From contig MNCI01017913.1 in NCBI GenBank assembly GCA_015680685.1, forward strand, positions 1,506,395 to 1,570,394: a DNA stretch of 64,000 nt, written 5' to 3'. The translations under genes and the position numbers were made by a program. This DNA is from Gnetum montanum (taxonomy: Eukaryota; Streptophyta; Gnetopsida; Gnetales; Gnetaceae). The notes under the pieces are model-generated. The model did no database searches and was not told where the DNA came from. It saw nothing but the letters and a program-made list of their open reading frames with translations. Below, piece by piece: positions 1 through 10,732 of the stretch (position 1 is its first letter; every line of letters starts with the position of its first letter).

Positions 1-178
1 GTTTATATCCCCACGAAGAGCAACATACATCAGTTGCTCACAATTTCTCATCTGTCCCCTCAAGAAAAGCAGACCCTAGATCACCTAGGTATCAATTTGG
101 AGGGACCATTAACCAAATAAGCTCAATGGAGTAACACAACCAAAGAGCACAACCATATCACAACACAATTTCAAAAAT

Positions 179-1000
179 GCTCCAATACCATTTGTAACAA
201 CGTTGCCCTGACGTTGTCCGGCACCTTGAGGAATTCATGAAGATCCAGTGGATCTGGGACAGAAGACCTGGGGAATACGCCTCAAGCAAGCAAGCATCTC
301 ACGAATGAGTGCAAGCAGAAGCAAAGCTTCTGAATGTACATGACCATGCACCTCATTGAGGGTAACCAAACTCCAAAACAAGGACCAAGCAAACAAGCAC
401 ACACACAATCTTGTAGACCACATCGGTGGAAGGGGAGATGATGTACCTAGAAGGGAAGGTGCCTCACCCCTAGATCCTTCACGATCTAGTATAAGGTGTG
501 ACTTGGCACTGCACCAAAACTATCCAATCTTGGCTACCTACATATCTATGACCATCGTAGAATCAGGGCCATGTAGTTCTCCACGAAGAAGAGGGGGAAT
601 GAAGAGGACTTAGAAGAGAGTTGCAACAAGAGGGTGTCCTATTGCTAGCTTGGTACCACCAAGCTGAGGTGGGTTTTGTAACACTTGAGAGCCACCCGAG
701 GGCACCTCAGAGTGTTCCATGGCCCCCGAACCATGGGGAGAGCCCAAGAGAACCACCATTCTGGGACATCTCTCACACTAATGCTTATTTTATCTTTCAT
801 CAATTGTGACAAGATAAGTAAGAGCTAATAGGTTGACATGTCATGTAAGTGAAACCATTTAATAGAACCATATTTTGGTTCTACTGGCTTTGAAGATAAA
901 ATAAGGTTGTTGGAGTGGCTGGTAGAACAAAACCAAAGCAATTTCATAGAATCAATTTTTTGTTTTGCTTGTTTCATTGCTTATAAAACCAACAAGAAGA
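179..1000 (-). mobile_element. Possible LTR with tRNA-iMet-like primer site, minus orientation
   Basis: Read on the minus strand, 179-190 is TGGTATTGGAGC. This differs by two bases from the usual plant primer site TGGTATCAGAGC, which pairs with initiator tRNA-Met. Immediately to its right, 193 begins TGTAACAACG, a plausible LTR terminus in the correct position for a minus-oriented element whose body lies off the left edge of the window. I could not find the other LTR end or a target-site duplication, so the right boundary is a guess. Positions 1-178 would then be leader or gag of that element. No coding region is recognisable here. Confidence 0.3.
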
Positions 1001-1588
1001 GCTTGCTTAAGAGTCAATTCTAAGCCTGTGCTAACATGGAGCTTTATCTCTTCTCACACGATATATATTTTAAGGACTTGATTATTATTTTGCATTGACG
1101 GGCCTCTCATAGAACCAATCTTGCTTCTATAAAACTCTCTTACGTGGCTCTTTGCTAAGCTTAGATCTTGCCCATTTCTCATTTTTGTGTTCTTTGATTT
1201 GCTTTGATCTGCGACCAAAAACAATTTTTGTTTCACCCTTTTCTTAAAAAATTGTGTGCTACACATGTTGCTAGAAAACAATGGGGAAAAAAACCTGACC
1301 AGCAATATTTAGAGCAACCTGTACAACTTGATGCTCCTGTAGTTAATAACATTTAGCACTGTCTACAAATGCAAGCAGACGTCTGTCTGTATAATTGTCG
1401 GGATGATCAGAATTCTGTTCCCCCAAACTACATGACTATTTACATAGAAACACAAAAAGACTTTTTTGTCCAGGATATCAACAGAAGAAAAAATCTTGAT
1501 GCATTTTACAAGCTAATTAAGAATAAGAATGCGAAGCTGTCACGGCTGGCAATCAGTCTTAAATTACAAATCGAGGAAGATGCATGGT
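1001..1588. other. Intergenic: 3' flank of the plastid-protein gene
   Basis: AT-rich sequence without a convincing reading frame. On the minus strand it lies directly after the stop codon of the seven-exon gene, so its right part should contain the 3' UTR and polyadenylation region. I see no clear AATAAA on that strand close to the stop. Confidence 0.4.
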
Positions 1589-4500
1589 TCAATATGCTAT
1601 CCCTTTTGAAAGGCCTTCTCCATCATGAAGCAGACTCTCAGTCACCCAGTACCCATCCCAAAAGCCACCAACTTTCTGAAGCAGGAATAAAAACATTAAG
1701 AAACAAAACAGAACATGGTAATGGGTTGTACTGAAAATGAAATAGCTTATTACGTACGTAAAAGCTTCAAAAACAATTATAAACCTGAACCATGGTAAAT
1801 TCAAAGACTTCTTCCTCGTCAGGTCTTGATCCCATTGCCCAAATCCTTTGCTTAAAGCGAGTCTAACCAATTAAAATATAGTTAATGACATCAACCATTG
1901 ATAATAAGACTCATTTCAGTACTCTATGTGTAAAGATGGTAAAGAAGCTGTAACTTACTTCTTCCACGTATAGGCTGCTCAAGATCTTTCTCTGCTTGTG
2001 AGAAAGCAATGCTCTATAAGCAGAATGATGAAAGATGCGTCGAAATCTTTCAAACTTAATATAAACAGGACTCCTCATTAGCACAAGGATAGTGAAAACC
2101 ACAAACAAGAATGTTCATGCAAACCAAACAGAGGCTTACCTGCCCAATGTCTAAAACAGGACCAAAGTATTTAGATCGCTGAAAGGGGTCAAAACTAGCA
2201 AACTGCAAGCAATGGAAGCTTAGTCGTGAATTCAATCCATTTAGAAAACCAATGTTGGAATTTGGGTAACTGTACTGATACATCACTAAATTTAAAATGA
2301 ACAAAGCCATAGCACAAATTCAAGAGAATTACATCTATCATGTACAAAATATACATTTGAAAGGAAAAACGAATACCATTTCTTTCGGTTGAAGTTCTGC
2401 ATACCTTGTACATTACTTCTACGCCATGGTCTAAATGCGGCTCATTATTATATTTTAGAGCCTCAAGTTGGCAATGAACAGCTTCTTCTGCAGTTAACTG
2501 CAGCAGTCAAAAATGAAATTAAAGATGTAAATGGCTGTTGTTATGACCTTGTAGAATATTTTAGGAAAGACACAATGATTACTGAAATATAAGCTTAACT
2601 GCTACATAAAGGAAAATTCAGCAAGCAAAGTCAATGTTATTAGACCTCAAAAGATACATTAAAAGATTATCTTGGAGCATACATTTAGCCTTGGACCAAT
2701 GGGCTTGTTTTCCCAAGAGATAACCCTGTAGGCATGCAAAACGTATATCATTAATCCAAAACTGCAAGTTAAAGCACAAAATTATCTATGCAAGTTATAT
2801 TTCATTACATGAAATTGTAGATGCTTCAAAGCTTTTTCTGATAATTTAAATGAACATATTACACGAGTAAGATTGTGTCTATCAAATGCATGCTAAGTTT
2901 GAAAATCCCAAAGACGTTTAATCGCTCAAGCACATTGATATAGAAAATACAGAAATGTTATTTATAATATATCAAAGCTTATAATTATGGTTACTACTTT
3001 TATTCGTTATGCTGGTAAACAGAACTTGAAAGGGATTCAAACTCCAATCACATGGGCAGCAGCAGTGAGATAAAACCACCATGCCAATCGGCTTATGCCC
3101 AACTACCGCGTATTTCAATATGTGATTTGCTGAAACGTGTATTTTAAATATATAATTTGTCATACAAATCCTTGAAAATAATTAAATTCTTTGACATTCA
3201 TTTTCATACTTATAATCTTCATGCAATTTGTTTTAGTTCTGTTGAAATAATGAAACTGAAGCTTTATTACATCCAAAGACCCATAGGATCTATTGGACAG
3301 ATATTACATTTTCATGAAAAATAAAAACAGACTACAAATTTACCAAATAATAATGGGGCACCAAAAAAAATCATACAAGTTTTTGCTGCAACATTAAAAC
3401 ATTGTTTCAAATAGGAAGTCTCAACACAGAAAAGAAACACATGCAACTAATCTTCAAGGGCTCTTGACCTGCACAACCTACAGGTGCATTCTTCTCAGGG
3501 AGTTGAATCTATCGTCCACTTTCAATTCTAAGATGATGTAAACTTAAGTGAAGCTTGCTGATGTCACTTAGATACTTGATTGGAAGAGCTTTCAATAATG
3601 TGATGTAAATAAAATTGTTTCTTGTCTTCTACATTACACCACAAGAAACTTCTACTTGAGTTACTGATGAATATGCTTAGGATTTTGTTGCACTTCCTCC
3701 TAAAAGATATTCCATTTCAACTATTGCATTCTTTAAAAATACCATTCACGGTCTCATGAATTCTAAAGAACTGCCTTAGACAATGTCTTACTTTGATATA
3801 TGCAAGTTATAAGTGTATGTAATGAATTGGCACAAGACTTCTGCTTCTAAAGATAATAAATTACATTCACACAATAGCCTTGAATAAGGTATTTGCATCT
3901 TCACCTTTAATTCATTGAAAAAGAAAAATTTTTGCACTCTTTCAATACGAGGTTTTGCACTAAGTCCAGGTCCCTAAACAACATATCCACATAATACAGT
4001 AGGATAAACAATAGTCCAAAAAAATTATTTTTCAGCCTTCTAAGCTTAAAGTCCTTAATCCTTGCACTTACTTTTAAAAGTAAACAAAGCTTTACAAGCT
4101 TGTTTTCTGTCATTCTTTCTTTGATCCACTTTACCTACATATATAAATGAAACTTAAATAATGAAACCCAAAATGCTTTGTTACATCTTTAATAAACTCA
4201 CAAGGTTTATAGGAAGATATATATATATGGTTTAGATATATTTTTGATGAGTCTCGAAAAGAATTTTTATTGCCATGTAATTTGCTCGCAAGCGAAATGG
4301 AGGGATTTTATTTCATGAATTAAAACCAATCTTACATTTATCGAAATCTCCAATGATTATTTCAAAAATTTTCTCCTGACGAAATCATACATAACAGTCT
4401 CTCTCTCATTTCTTTCAAACAAATCGTTTTATGAAGGCTTCGAGATAAACAATGCCGCGTCGAATATCGAAACGAAAACAAAAAATTGATTCAAATCAAA

Positions 4501-4842
4501 GTAATTAAAAAATGAAAAACGGACGATGCCTTAACTATCTCACTTTACACAGCAAAAATTTGAACTAAGCAACATTATATCGGCGGAAGCTGATGGTAAA
4601 ACGACAACGTACCAGGTAGCAGGCAAGTAATCGGGAACCTCGGCGGCCGAAATCCTTGTTTGGAATCTCGAAAACAACACGGGGAGGTGGGCAGATGCTG
4701 TTTTGAAGGGACGAAGGATTTTGGAATTAGTAAAATGTAAAGGAACTCTGGTAGTGGAAGAAAGAGAAGCAGCAGCAGAACAGGAGGAGGAGGAGGAAGG
4801 GGAAGATGATGAACATGTAAAGAAGGGGAATGGGAACGCCAT
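1589..4842 (-). CDS. Seven-exon nuclear gene for a predicted plastid-targeted conserved plant protein (229 aa)
   Basis: Exons by position, in order of transcription: 4842-4613, 2725-2683, 2497-2405, 2202-2140, 2054-1959, 1862-1785, 1675-1589. Intron donors are GTACGT, GTATGC (twice), GTAAGC, GTAAGT and GTTTAT. All acceptors end in AG. Intron 1 (1.9 kb) is phase 2 and the others, 85-202 bp, are phase 0. The joined frame is open for 229 codons and ends in TGA. Residues 1 to about 50 are Ser-rich with few acidic residues, like a chloroplast transit peptide. The core then has LTAEEAVHCQLEALKY, FDPFQRSKYFGP, ERFRRIFHHSAYRALL, GSRPDEEEVFEFTMVQ and GGFWDGYWVTESLLHD. These blocks match, from memory, an uncharacterised plastid protein family of green plants. 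I cannot name it or assign a reaction. Open frame plus consensus splice sites argue for a working gene rather than a pseudogene. Confidence 0.85.
3480..3770 (-). pseudogene. Possible Ty1/copia RNase H remnant inside intron 1
   Basis: On the minus strand, broken frames give EYLLGGSATKS and, further on, LLKALPIKYLSDISKLH. These loosely resemble the RNase H blocks of plant copia elements (a LGG.A..W stretch and an F.KALP..K stretch near the end of pol). Frames are interrupted by stops and the match is short. If real, the insertion explains why intron 1 is ten times longer than the other introns. The rest of intron 1 (2726-4612) shows nothing I can identify. Confidence 0.25.
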
Positions 4843-5100
4843 AGTCCGCTGCTGCTGCTTCCTCCTTGGAATATTGTCTGTCAGTCGCTCACAATTTCAG
4901 GCAGCGGCGCCAATACTGTACAAGAGCTTCTGTTCTTTTGTTTTGTTTTGTTTTGTTTTGTTTAGGCACCGAACAAGGCGTGATTAATCTGGCGTTTTGC
5001 GAGACTGAAACTCTTTATGTTCAGGTGTTCGGACTTATACAGAGGGGCCGTAAAGATGCTCTTTTCTCATGGGTTCGAACTTGGAAGCAATTGGCTCTTC
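4843..5100 (-). promoter_or_regulatory. 5' flank / putative promoter region of the plastid-protein gene
   Basis: This interval lies directly upstream of the ATG at 4842 and should hold the 5' UTR and core promoter. I see no convincing TATA box. It contains a pentanucleotide microsatellite (four to five TTTTG units, about 4936-4961). The call rests on position alone. Confidence 0.35.
4936..4961 (+). repeat. TTTTG pentanucleotide microsatellite
   Basis: Consecutive TTTTG units upstream of the plastid-protein gene, in its probable 5' flank. Confidence 0.85.
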
Positions 5101-5437
5101 TTTGCATTATTAATCAAATAAGATATGAGCAGCAACCTCTTAGCAAATTCTAGCCAAATTTGCTTATTCTTTAATGCTTCTTATTCTTTAACCTTGTTTG
5201 TTCGGTTATGCATAATAAATGGATTACTTTGCGGGGCCAGCGCCACGAAAAAGAATAACTGTTTTGGTTTCACTTATGTTTTTTTTTTTTCATAATGACG
5301 ATTAAACCCCTTTTTTTGTTTTTGAGCTTTGGAAATAGGAATAAGGCTGGGAAAATAAAGGGGTCTTTTGATCCTTTTAATATTAATGGTTTTTTAGAAA
5401 AACATTTTCGTTGTATGGTTTTTAGAGAGTTTTAATC
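5101..5437. other. Intergenic, no feature recognised
   Basis: AT-rich sequence with T homopolymer runs around 5279-5290 and 5312-5318. No coding or repeat structure that I can support. Confidence 0.4.
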
Positions 5438-5940
5438 ATGATGATTTTCTTTTTAACTCAAATTATTTATCAAAAATTATTCTTGAATGTCATAATGATC
5501 TTTTTGAGCAAAATATCTTTCTTACTAAAATTAAAGATGCAATGTTTCACCTGGCAAATGATAAAGTTCCATGTATTGATGGAATTCTCATTGAATATTT
5601 TAAATCTCATTGGGATGTTATTGGTATAGACCTTCTTGTGCTTTTATTGCAGCTATTAAACAAAATCTACATGGTCAAGAGCTAAATAGAGGAGTCATCA
5701 CTCATCAAACTTATTCCTAAGGAAGGTGGTCACTTCCAAATTGGTAAGTGATGTCCTCTTACTCTTTTGAATTCAATTTATAAATTTTTGGCCAAATGTC
5801 TTATCTAAAGATTAAAACTAATTATTCCTTAATTAATTACTTCAATGCAAACTAGCTTTGTTCAAGGTATCATGTTATTGCTACTTGGTAGAAAATGCAA
5901 TAGGCATATGATTCTAATCAAGACATTGCATTTTTTAGCA
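5438..5940 (+). pseudogene. LINE (L1-type) reverse transcriptase fragment
   Basis: In shifting plus-strand frames the sequence gives KIKDAMFHLANDK, then PCIDGILIEYFKSHWDVI, then LIKLIPKEGG, then LLNSIYKFLAKCL, and finally TSFVQG. In order these match the N-terminal part of plant L1 reverse transcriptases: the K.PG.DG...EF.K..W motif, the L.PK motif, the ISL.N..YK...K.L..RL block, and the Q..F..GR block. Several stops and at least two frameshifts are present and the catalytic YADD region is missing. The fragment ends where LTR a begins at 5942, so it was probably truncated by that insertion or by a later rearrangement. Confidence 0.65.
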
Positions 5941-5941
5941 A

Positions 5942-7660
5942 TGGGTATTTCCTATGTCCAATCATACGAATCACAAGCATATATGTATGATCTAGTTCAA
6001 TTCCATGGATGCCTTCTACCTAAGTGGCCTAGGTCATAGATAGCAAAACATGATGTTATTGGTTGTTGTTTTCCTAATCTTTACTTGTGTTAACTTCATA
6101 TGTATGGCTAAGTGTAACTGAGGTGTAAGATATTTATTTTTATAATTGTTATTATTTTTTATTTGTAAAAGTATTAAGGATGAAAGTAGTTGAAATATTA
6201 AGCTTTAACTAATTAATGACTAAACTATCCTAAACATAGAGTATCCATTTCCACCTTTTGTATATATCCTAAACTTATACAAACACTACTAGGTTACCAA
6301 GTATTTACTACTAGGTGTACCAAGTATTCACTATTGGAATTTCTCATCCAAATTGCTCTCAATTCATTTTGTAACCTCAACACAATGATATTCGAATGTG
6401 CAACCTCAAAACAAGGAGATATAAGCAAAAAGCTTCAAGCTTAGTAGTTACACTGATTCAAGAACCAAAGCTATGAGCATGAAGCAGCTAAGGGATGCTT
6501 GACATAGGAATGCTTCTAAGGTGCAATATGCAACACTTAAGATGTCTCTTTGCTGATGCCTCTAAGACTTGCTAGGATACATATTTATACTAGAGGGGGA
6601 TGCCTCTAAAGACTTTGACTAAGTGCCATCCAACTAACAAACCACTAGATAATGAATGACAACTCACTATGCACTCATAAAGATAAAGTTGTACTATACC
6701 TTATCATGATACTATAAACTTACTTTTAGTACAATAATTTACAATAATGGTAGATACCATGATTTCAAGCATCTCCTAGAGAATCATAGCTATGATGGGA
6801 TCCCACTTCATCATTTAGTGGTGGAGAATCCCACACCCTTCTTCGTATTGGAGATTCTAGTGCCCCAACAAGATATGTTTGCATTTTGCACCCACTATGA
6901 GATATGATATATGCAATCTGTCCATCCATTTATGCTAAATCTAAGGATCATGATCGATAATGATACTAGCATCCAAGGAATTTAATGTCATGTTGGTTGG
7001 AGGTGTAGATCTTATGATAGAAAGAATATCTATATTGTGCATTCCAATCTAAATATTTGGAGACATAGGAAGTGAGCAGATATGATGTAGGCTTCCTAAA
7101 TCTTTCAATGTGGAATGACCAAGCTTTAAGATCCCCATAAAATAGGTAATCTTTGTAGACTATATTGAAGTTTTTAGGGACTTCATTTCTTTGAGTGAAT
7201 GGGCCTTGAGGATAGCCTTCAGGATATGGTGAGGAGTGTGACCATATTGGTAAGATCTAAGGATTAATTTCAATTTCATAAACATGATATGGAGTAGGTT
7301 TGAATCAAGGCTAATTAAACATGTTTTGAGAGGTAGGAAAATACAAACATTGAAATTTAGTATGGATCTTGAATCAAATTTTGCAATACAAATTACCATC
7401 AAACCTTGGTTTTACATATTCAACCCAAATTTTGGATCTAGTTGCTTGAGAAATATGCTTGATGAGCCAATCAAAGCTTTGTCTCCAAGAATCTTGAAAA
7501 GATTCTTATGTGAGTGTTTCCATTAGCCTTGAGCAAAATGCTACATTAATGTAGCTCCATCGATGGGGAAACACCACATAAATGGGGCCCTATTGACAGG
7601 GGCTGATCAATGAGGCCACATCAACAAGGATCCATCGATACAATGCTTTGATGCTCATCA
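5942..7660 (-). mobile_element. LTR a of Athila-like element 1, carrying a ~0.9 kb insertion
   Basis: The left end begins TGGGTATTTCC and then aligns with LTR b (19124) and LTR c (21367) through the block CCAATCATACGAATCACAAG. The right end, TTTGATGCTCATCA at 7660, matches the ends of LTRs b, c and d. A TATAAATA box on the minus strand falls at about 6582-6589. In LTRs b, c and d the TATA lies 130-145 bp from the right end, but here the distance is over 1 kb. The extra sequence, roughly 6592-7535, is therefore an insertion of unidentified type. Shared motifs ACTAGGTTACCAAG and CCAAGTATTCACT appear near 6290-6345. Minus orientation makes this the 3' LTR. Confidence 0.7.
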
Positions 7661-7669
7661 TACCCCCAT
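7661..7669 (-). other. Polypurine tract of element 1
   Basis: The minus strand reads ATGGGGGTA immediately before the LTR start TGATGAGCATC. A purine run in this position primes plus-strand synthesis in LTR elements. LTR c has the equivalent TAGGGGTA just outside its end. Confidence 0.65.
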
Positions 7670-7859
7670 GACTAAATAAAAACTTTACCTTGAGTTCATT
7701 TGCAAAATTGGGAAGGTATGGAATTATTGACTAACTCTTAACAAAACAACTAACTTGACAAATTTGAGTGCCCAAATGTATGAATCAACAAATTACAAAA
7801 ACTTTTGGTGTTCATGACACAAAATTGAACACCATGACATGACTACAAAAATTTGGATA

Positions 7860-10732
7860 GCACATCCTCTGATGGTGTGAAGATAGTGGTGAAGATTAGA
7901 CAGTCCTAGACGATGGAGGTTCCTGAGGCTCTGAAGTACCTCACCGGCTCCAAGCACATGCAGTAGTAGAGGTGACTATGGCTATCCAACTACAATTGCA
8001 ACCTTTGGTGAAAGGTGAAAGGCATTAAGCAATGCCTTCATCTTCTTCTCCTTACTCTAGGGATCATTCATAGTTCACATGGCATCACCAATGTGGGTTG
8101 GAATGGGGACATCCCACAGATAGGGCATGACCAGGAACATCTCCTTTACATTGACAAACCATGTAGTAAACTATTAGCATTTGATATCGAATGCCCTTAC
8201 TATATTTTGTAGCTCCTAGTAGTTCATCCTCCTAGCTAGGTTCTTAGTAGTTGATTGTTAATCTATGAAGCGAGCCTTGAGAACTTCAAGTTCAATGTTA
8301 GCCACTGCAAGCTTGTCCTTGGTATCCTTATGGTGCTTGAACTTAGCCTTGTACAACAAGTACGAGTTGGCCACCTATTTTTCTAATTTAGACCATGGTC
8401 ATCCGATAGTTACCATGGCTAGATTTGCGTAATAGAGATTGGCAAACTCCATGTACTCTCTTATCTCCTCGATCTGCAACTCCTTTGTGTAGATTTTTTC
8501 CTTGTTGTAAGCATCTATCCCATCAATGATGGGTTGCCAAACTTCTCTACCTTGATCAAGTTGATGGAGGGCTTCATTTGCTTTTTCCTTCACCAATTGG
8601 GTATGTTTTTTGTTTACTTCCTTCTATATACCAACCTTCTTTTTGCAATGATCTTTGACTTTTGCAAATTTGAGAGCTTTAGATTTCTAGGTGGCTACCT
8701 CAATTGCAGTCTTTTGGTAAAGGGCATGCACCTCCTTCATGGAGAGATTCCTCTTCTATGTTTTCTCTAGCCAGTTACTCCTATTGTTGATTGATAAAAT
8801 TAGTTAACTATTGCTTGTGTGCATCAACATTCTATAGGCGATGATTCTCTGTAGTCAACTAGACATTCTTCTAGTAGGTTTGATCTAAGGACTTTTGAAT
8901 CTTATGTTGTGTGGCCTCTGCCAAGGATCTGTAGAACACTACCATTTCCATTGCATCCTCAACCCCTTTAAGCTTGATGTGAAGTCGTTCCATAGCCTCA
9001 TTTGTTGTTAGTGGTAGGTTGAGAAATGTAGGATTGGCAATCTAGGCCCTTAATTCGACAACTTTTGTAGCCAAGCATTCATTCCACTTCTTGGATATTT
9101 CAAGTTGCCCCTCTAATATGATACTTTTGACTCTTGCCTCTAGTAGATTTGATTGGATTATAGTGATGTTGTTCAGAAGGTCAAAGACATTTAAAAGTGG
9201 TTGCTTGGTTCCCACCAGTCATTCTAGTAGTTCCTCATGCTATGCTACACTTATTTTGCTGCTTAGGGTTCTTGCGGATGTTTGTGCATCTATGAGTGTA
9301 GTGATGTCTGGTGTAGATGCCGTAGGTGCATTGAGCACTTTGAAAATCCTATCAATGATCACTTTTAATATTTTTTTCTTGCCCCTAGTGCTACATCACC
9401 AAAACTATTCCCTCACCCTCCTCTAAGTGCATCGAGAAGGTTACAACCTTTCCAAAGATTTCTAGGAGTGACTATTGTTCTATGAGAGATATTGTGATCT
9501 CTCTAGTGCTTAGATTTGACCTCGTGGGTAGCTACATTCTTTGGGCCAAAAAAATGGATCCACCTCATCCATCAAGTTGATTGTTTGGGCCATCTCATTA
9601 AGGTGACTCATGGCTAGTTTGTAGATGGATGGGTCCCCACCACTCATGCTTGCTCTTTGCTCTTATTCACTCAAGAGCCATTCTCTATACTCTTGCAACC
9701 ATTGGGTGATTGCAGTAATGTCTGGCACTATTGTCTAAGTGATAGGTGGGGGTGGTGGTCATTGCTCCTCTTCATGGATAGTTGTAGTAGGTATTTTATC
9801 CTTCATCATTTTGCCTAGTTGGTAGTTGGAATACTTTTGATTGTGTTGTTGGTGTAATGGACTATCCCTCCCCTTTGATAGAGGTTCTTGATGAGGCATG
9901 GGAAGGGGAGTGCCTTCCTTCCATGTTCATTTTCTTTAAATCACTTCCTCATCTCTAGATAGATTAGTTGCAAAAGGTTGACAAGGAATCTTCCACTTAG
10001 AGTGCTGCATGCTTGGGTAGAGAAGGTAGTGATTTTGTTTGGCCTCGCCATGGGATCGAGGTGGAAGGCTGCATTCTTATAATGGATCCTCTATGTCGAT
10101 GTGAGCATGCCAAATTCCTTAAGGTTGACACCATAACACCATTTCACCCATTCTTTCTTGACACTTAGATCTACCTACATTGGGATTTTAGTAAGATTTG
10201 CCCCTGTTTTAGGTAACCCAAGCACTGTAGCAATGGTCTACACCAAGTGAGACACTAAGATGTCCTTGATTTTCACTGTTGCTCTAGGCTACCTATTATT
10301 CCAGAATAGGAATGTATCTCCCATGTATCACTTCCCAGTGAAAGTGATGATTGGCCACATGGGAGAAGCCTTTAGCTAGTCCTATGCTTCTCTTAGTGCA
10401 TGCTCTAGGAAAGGGCCCAAATTTAATTCTTGGAGCACTAACTTTTGGACCTCCCTTAATTTCATTTGATTTAGAAAAGCCTCTATTAAGGTTACCTTAA
10501 GATTTATTGGTTGCACTAGCACATCATCTTGATGGAAGTGTTTTGTTACTATTGGTGGTGGTTTTGGAATCTGTCTAATAGACTCCACTTCTACCTCTTC
10601 CTTGAGAGGACCTATGGCATGGGTTGTAAGTGGTTCTTCTTAGGGCTATTGTTGCTCTCCTCTTATTCTAGGCCATTTCTCCCTTGATTAGGATGATCTT
10701 TCTTCCTAAATGTGCTTTCCTTTTGGTGCCAT
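7860..10732 (-). pseudogene. Env-like ORF of Athila-like element 1 (coiled-coil and plant transposon-protein domain)
   Basis: The frame starts at the ATG ending at 10732 (MAPKGKH) and runs toward LTR a, broken by many stops, most of them TAG. The N-terminal third contains QELNLGPFLEHALREA and then KEWVKWCYGVNLKEFG, YKNAAFHLDPMARPNK and GRFLVNLLQLIYLEMRK. This resembles the uncharacterised plant transposon-protein domain found downstream of pol in Athila elements (Pfam Transposase_32 type, from memory). The C-terminal half, around 8400-8600, is rich in Glu, Lys and Leu and probably coiled coil. The position between integrase and the 3' LTR, in the same direction as pol, is where env-like genes sit. 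A homologous ORF occurs at 38000-40857. It has no known enzymatic activity and is not functional here. Confidence 0.6.

Noticed and set aside
179-190. tRNA genes
   Set aside because: The tRNA-like matches (179-190, 19098-19115, 29766-29784, 37341-37353) are short primer sites complementary to tRNA 3' ends. No cloverleaf surrounds them.
4200-4240. AT-dinucleotide run in intron 1 as a regulatory or fragile site
   Set aside because: The run is only a few units long and nothing else supports a function.
4703-4987. Plus-strand open frame opposite exon 1 of the plastid-protein gene
   Set aside because: It is a shadow of the Ser-rich exon 1 (Glu/Arg-rich in reverse), with no splice or domain support.
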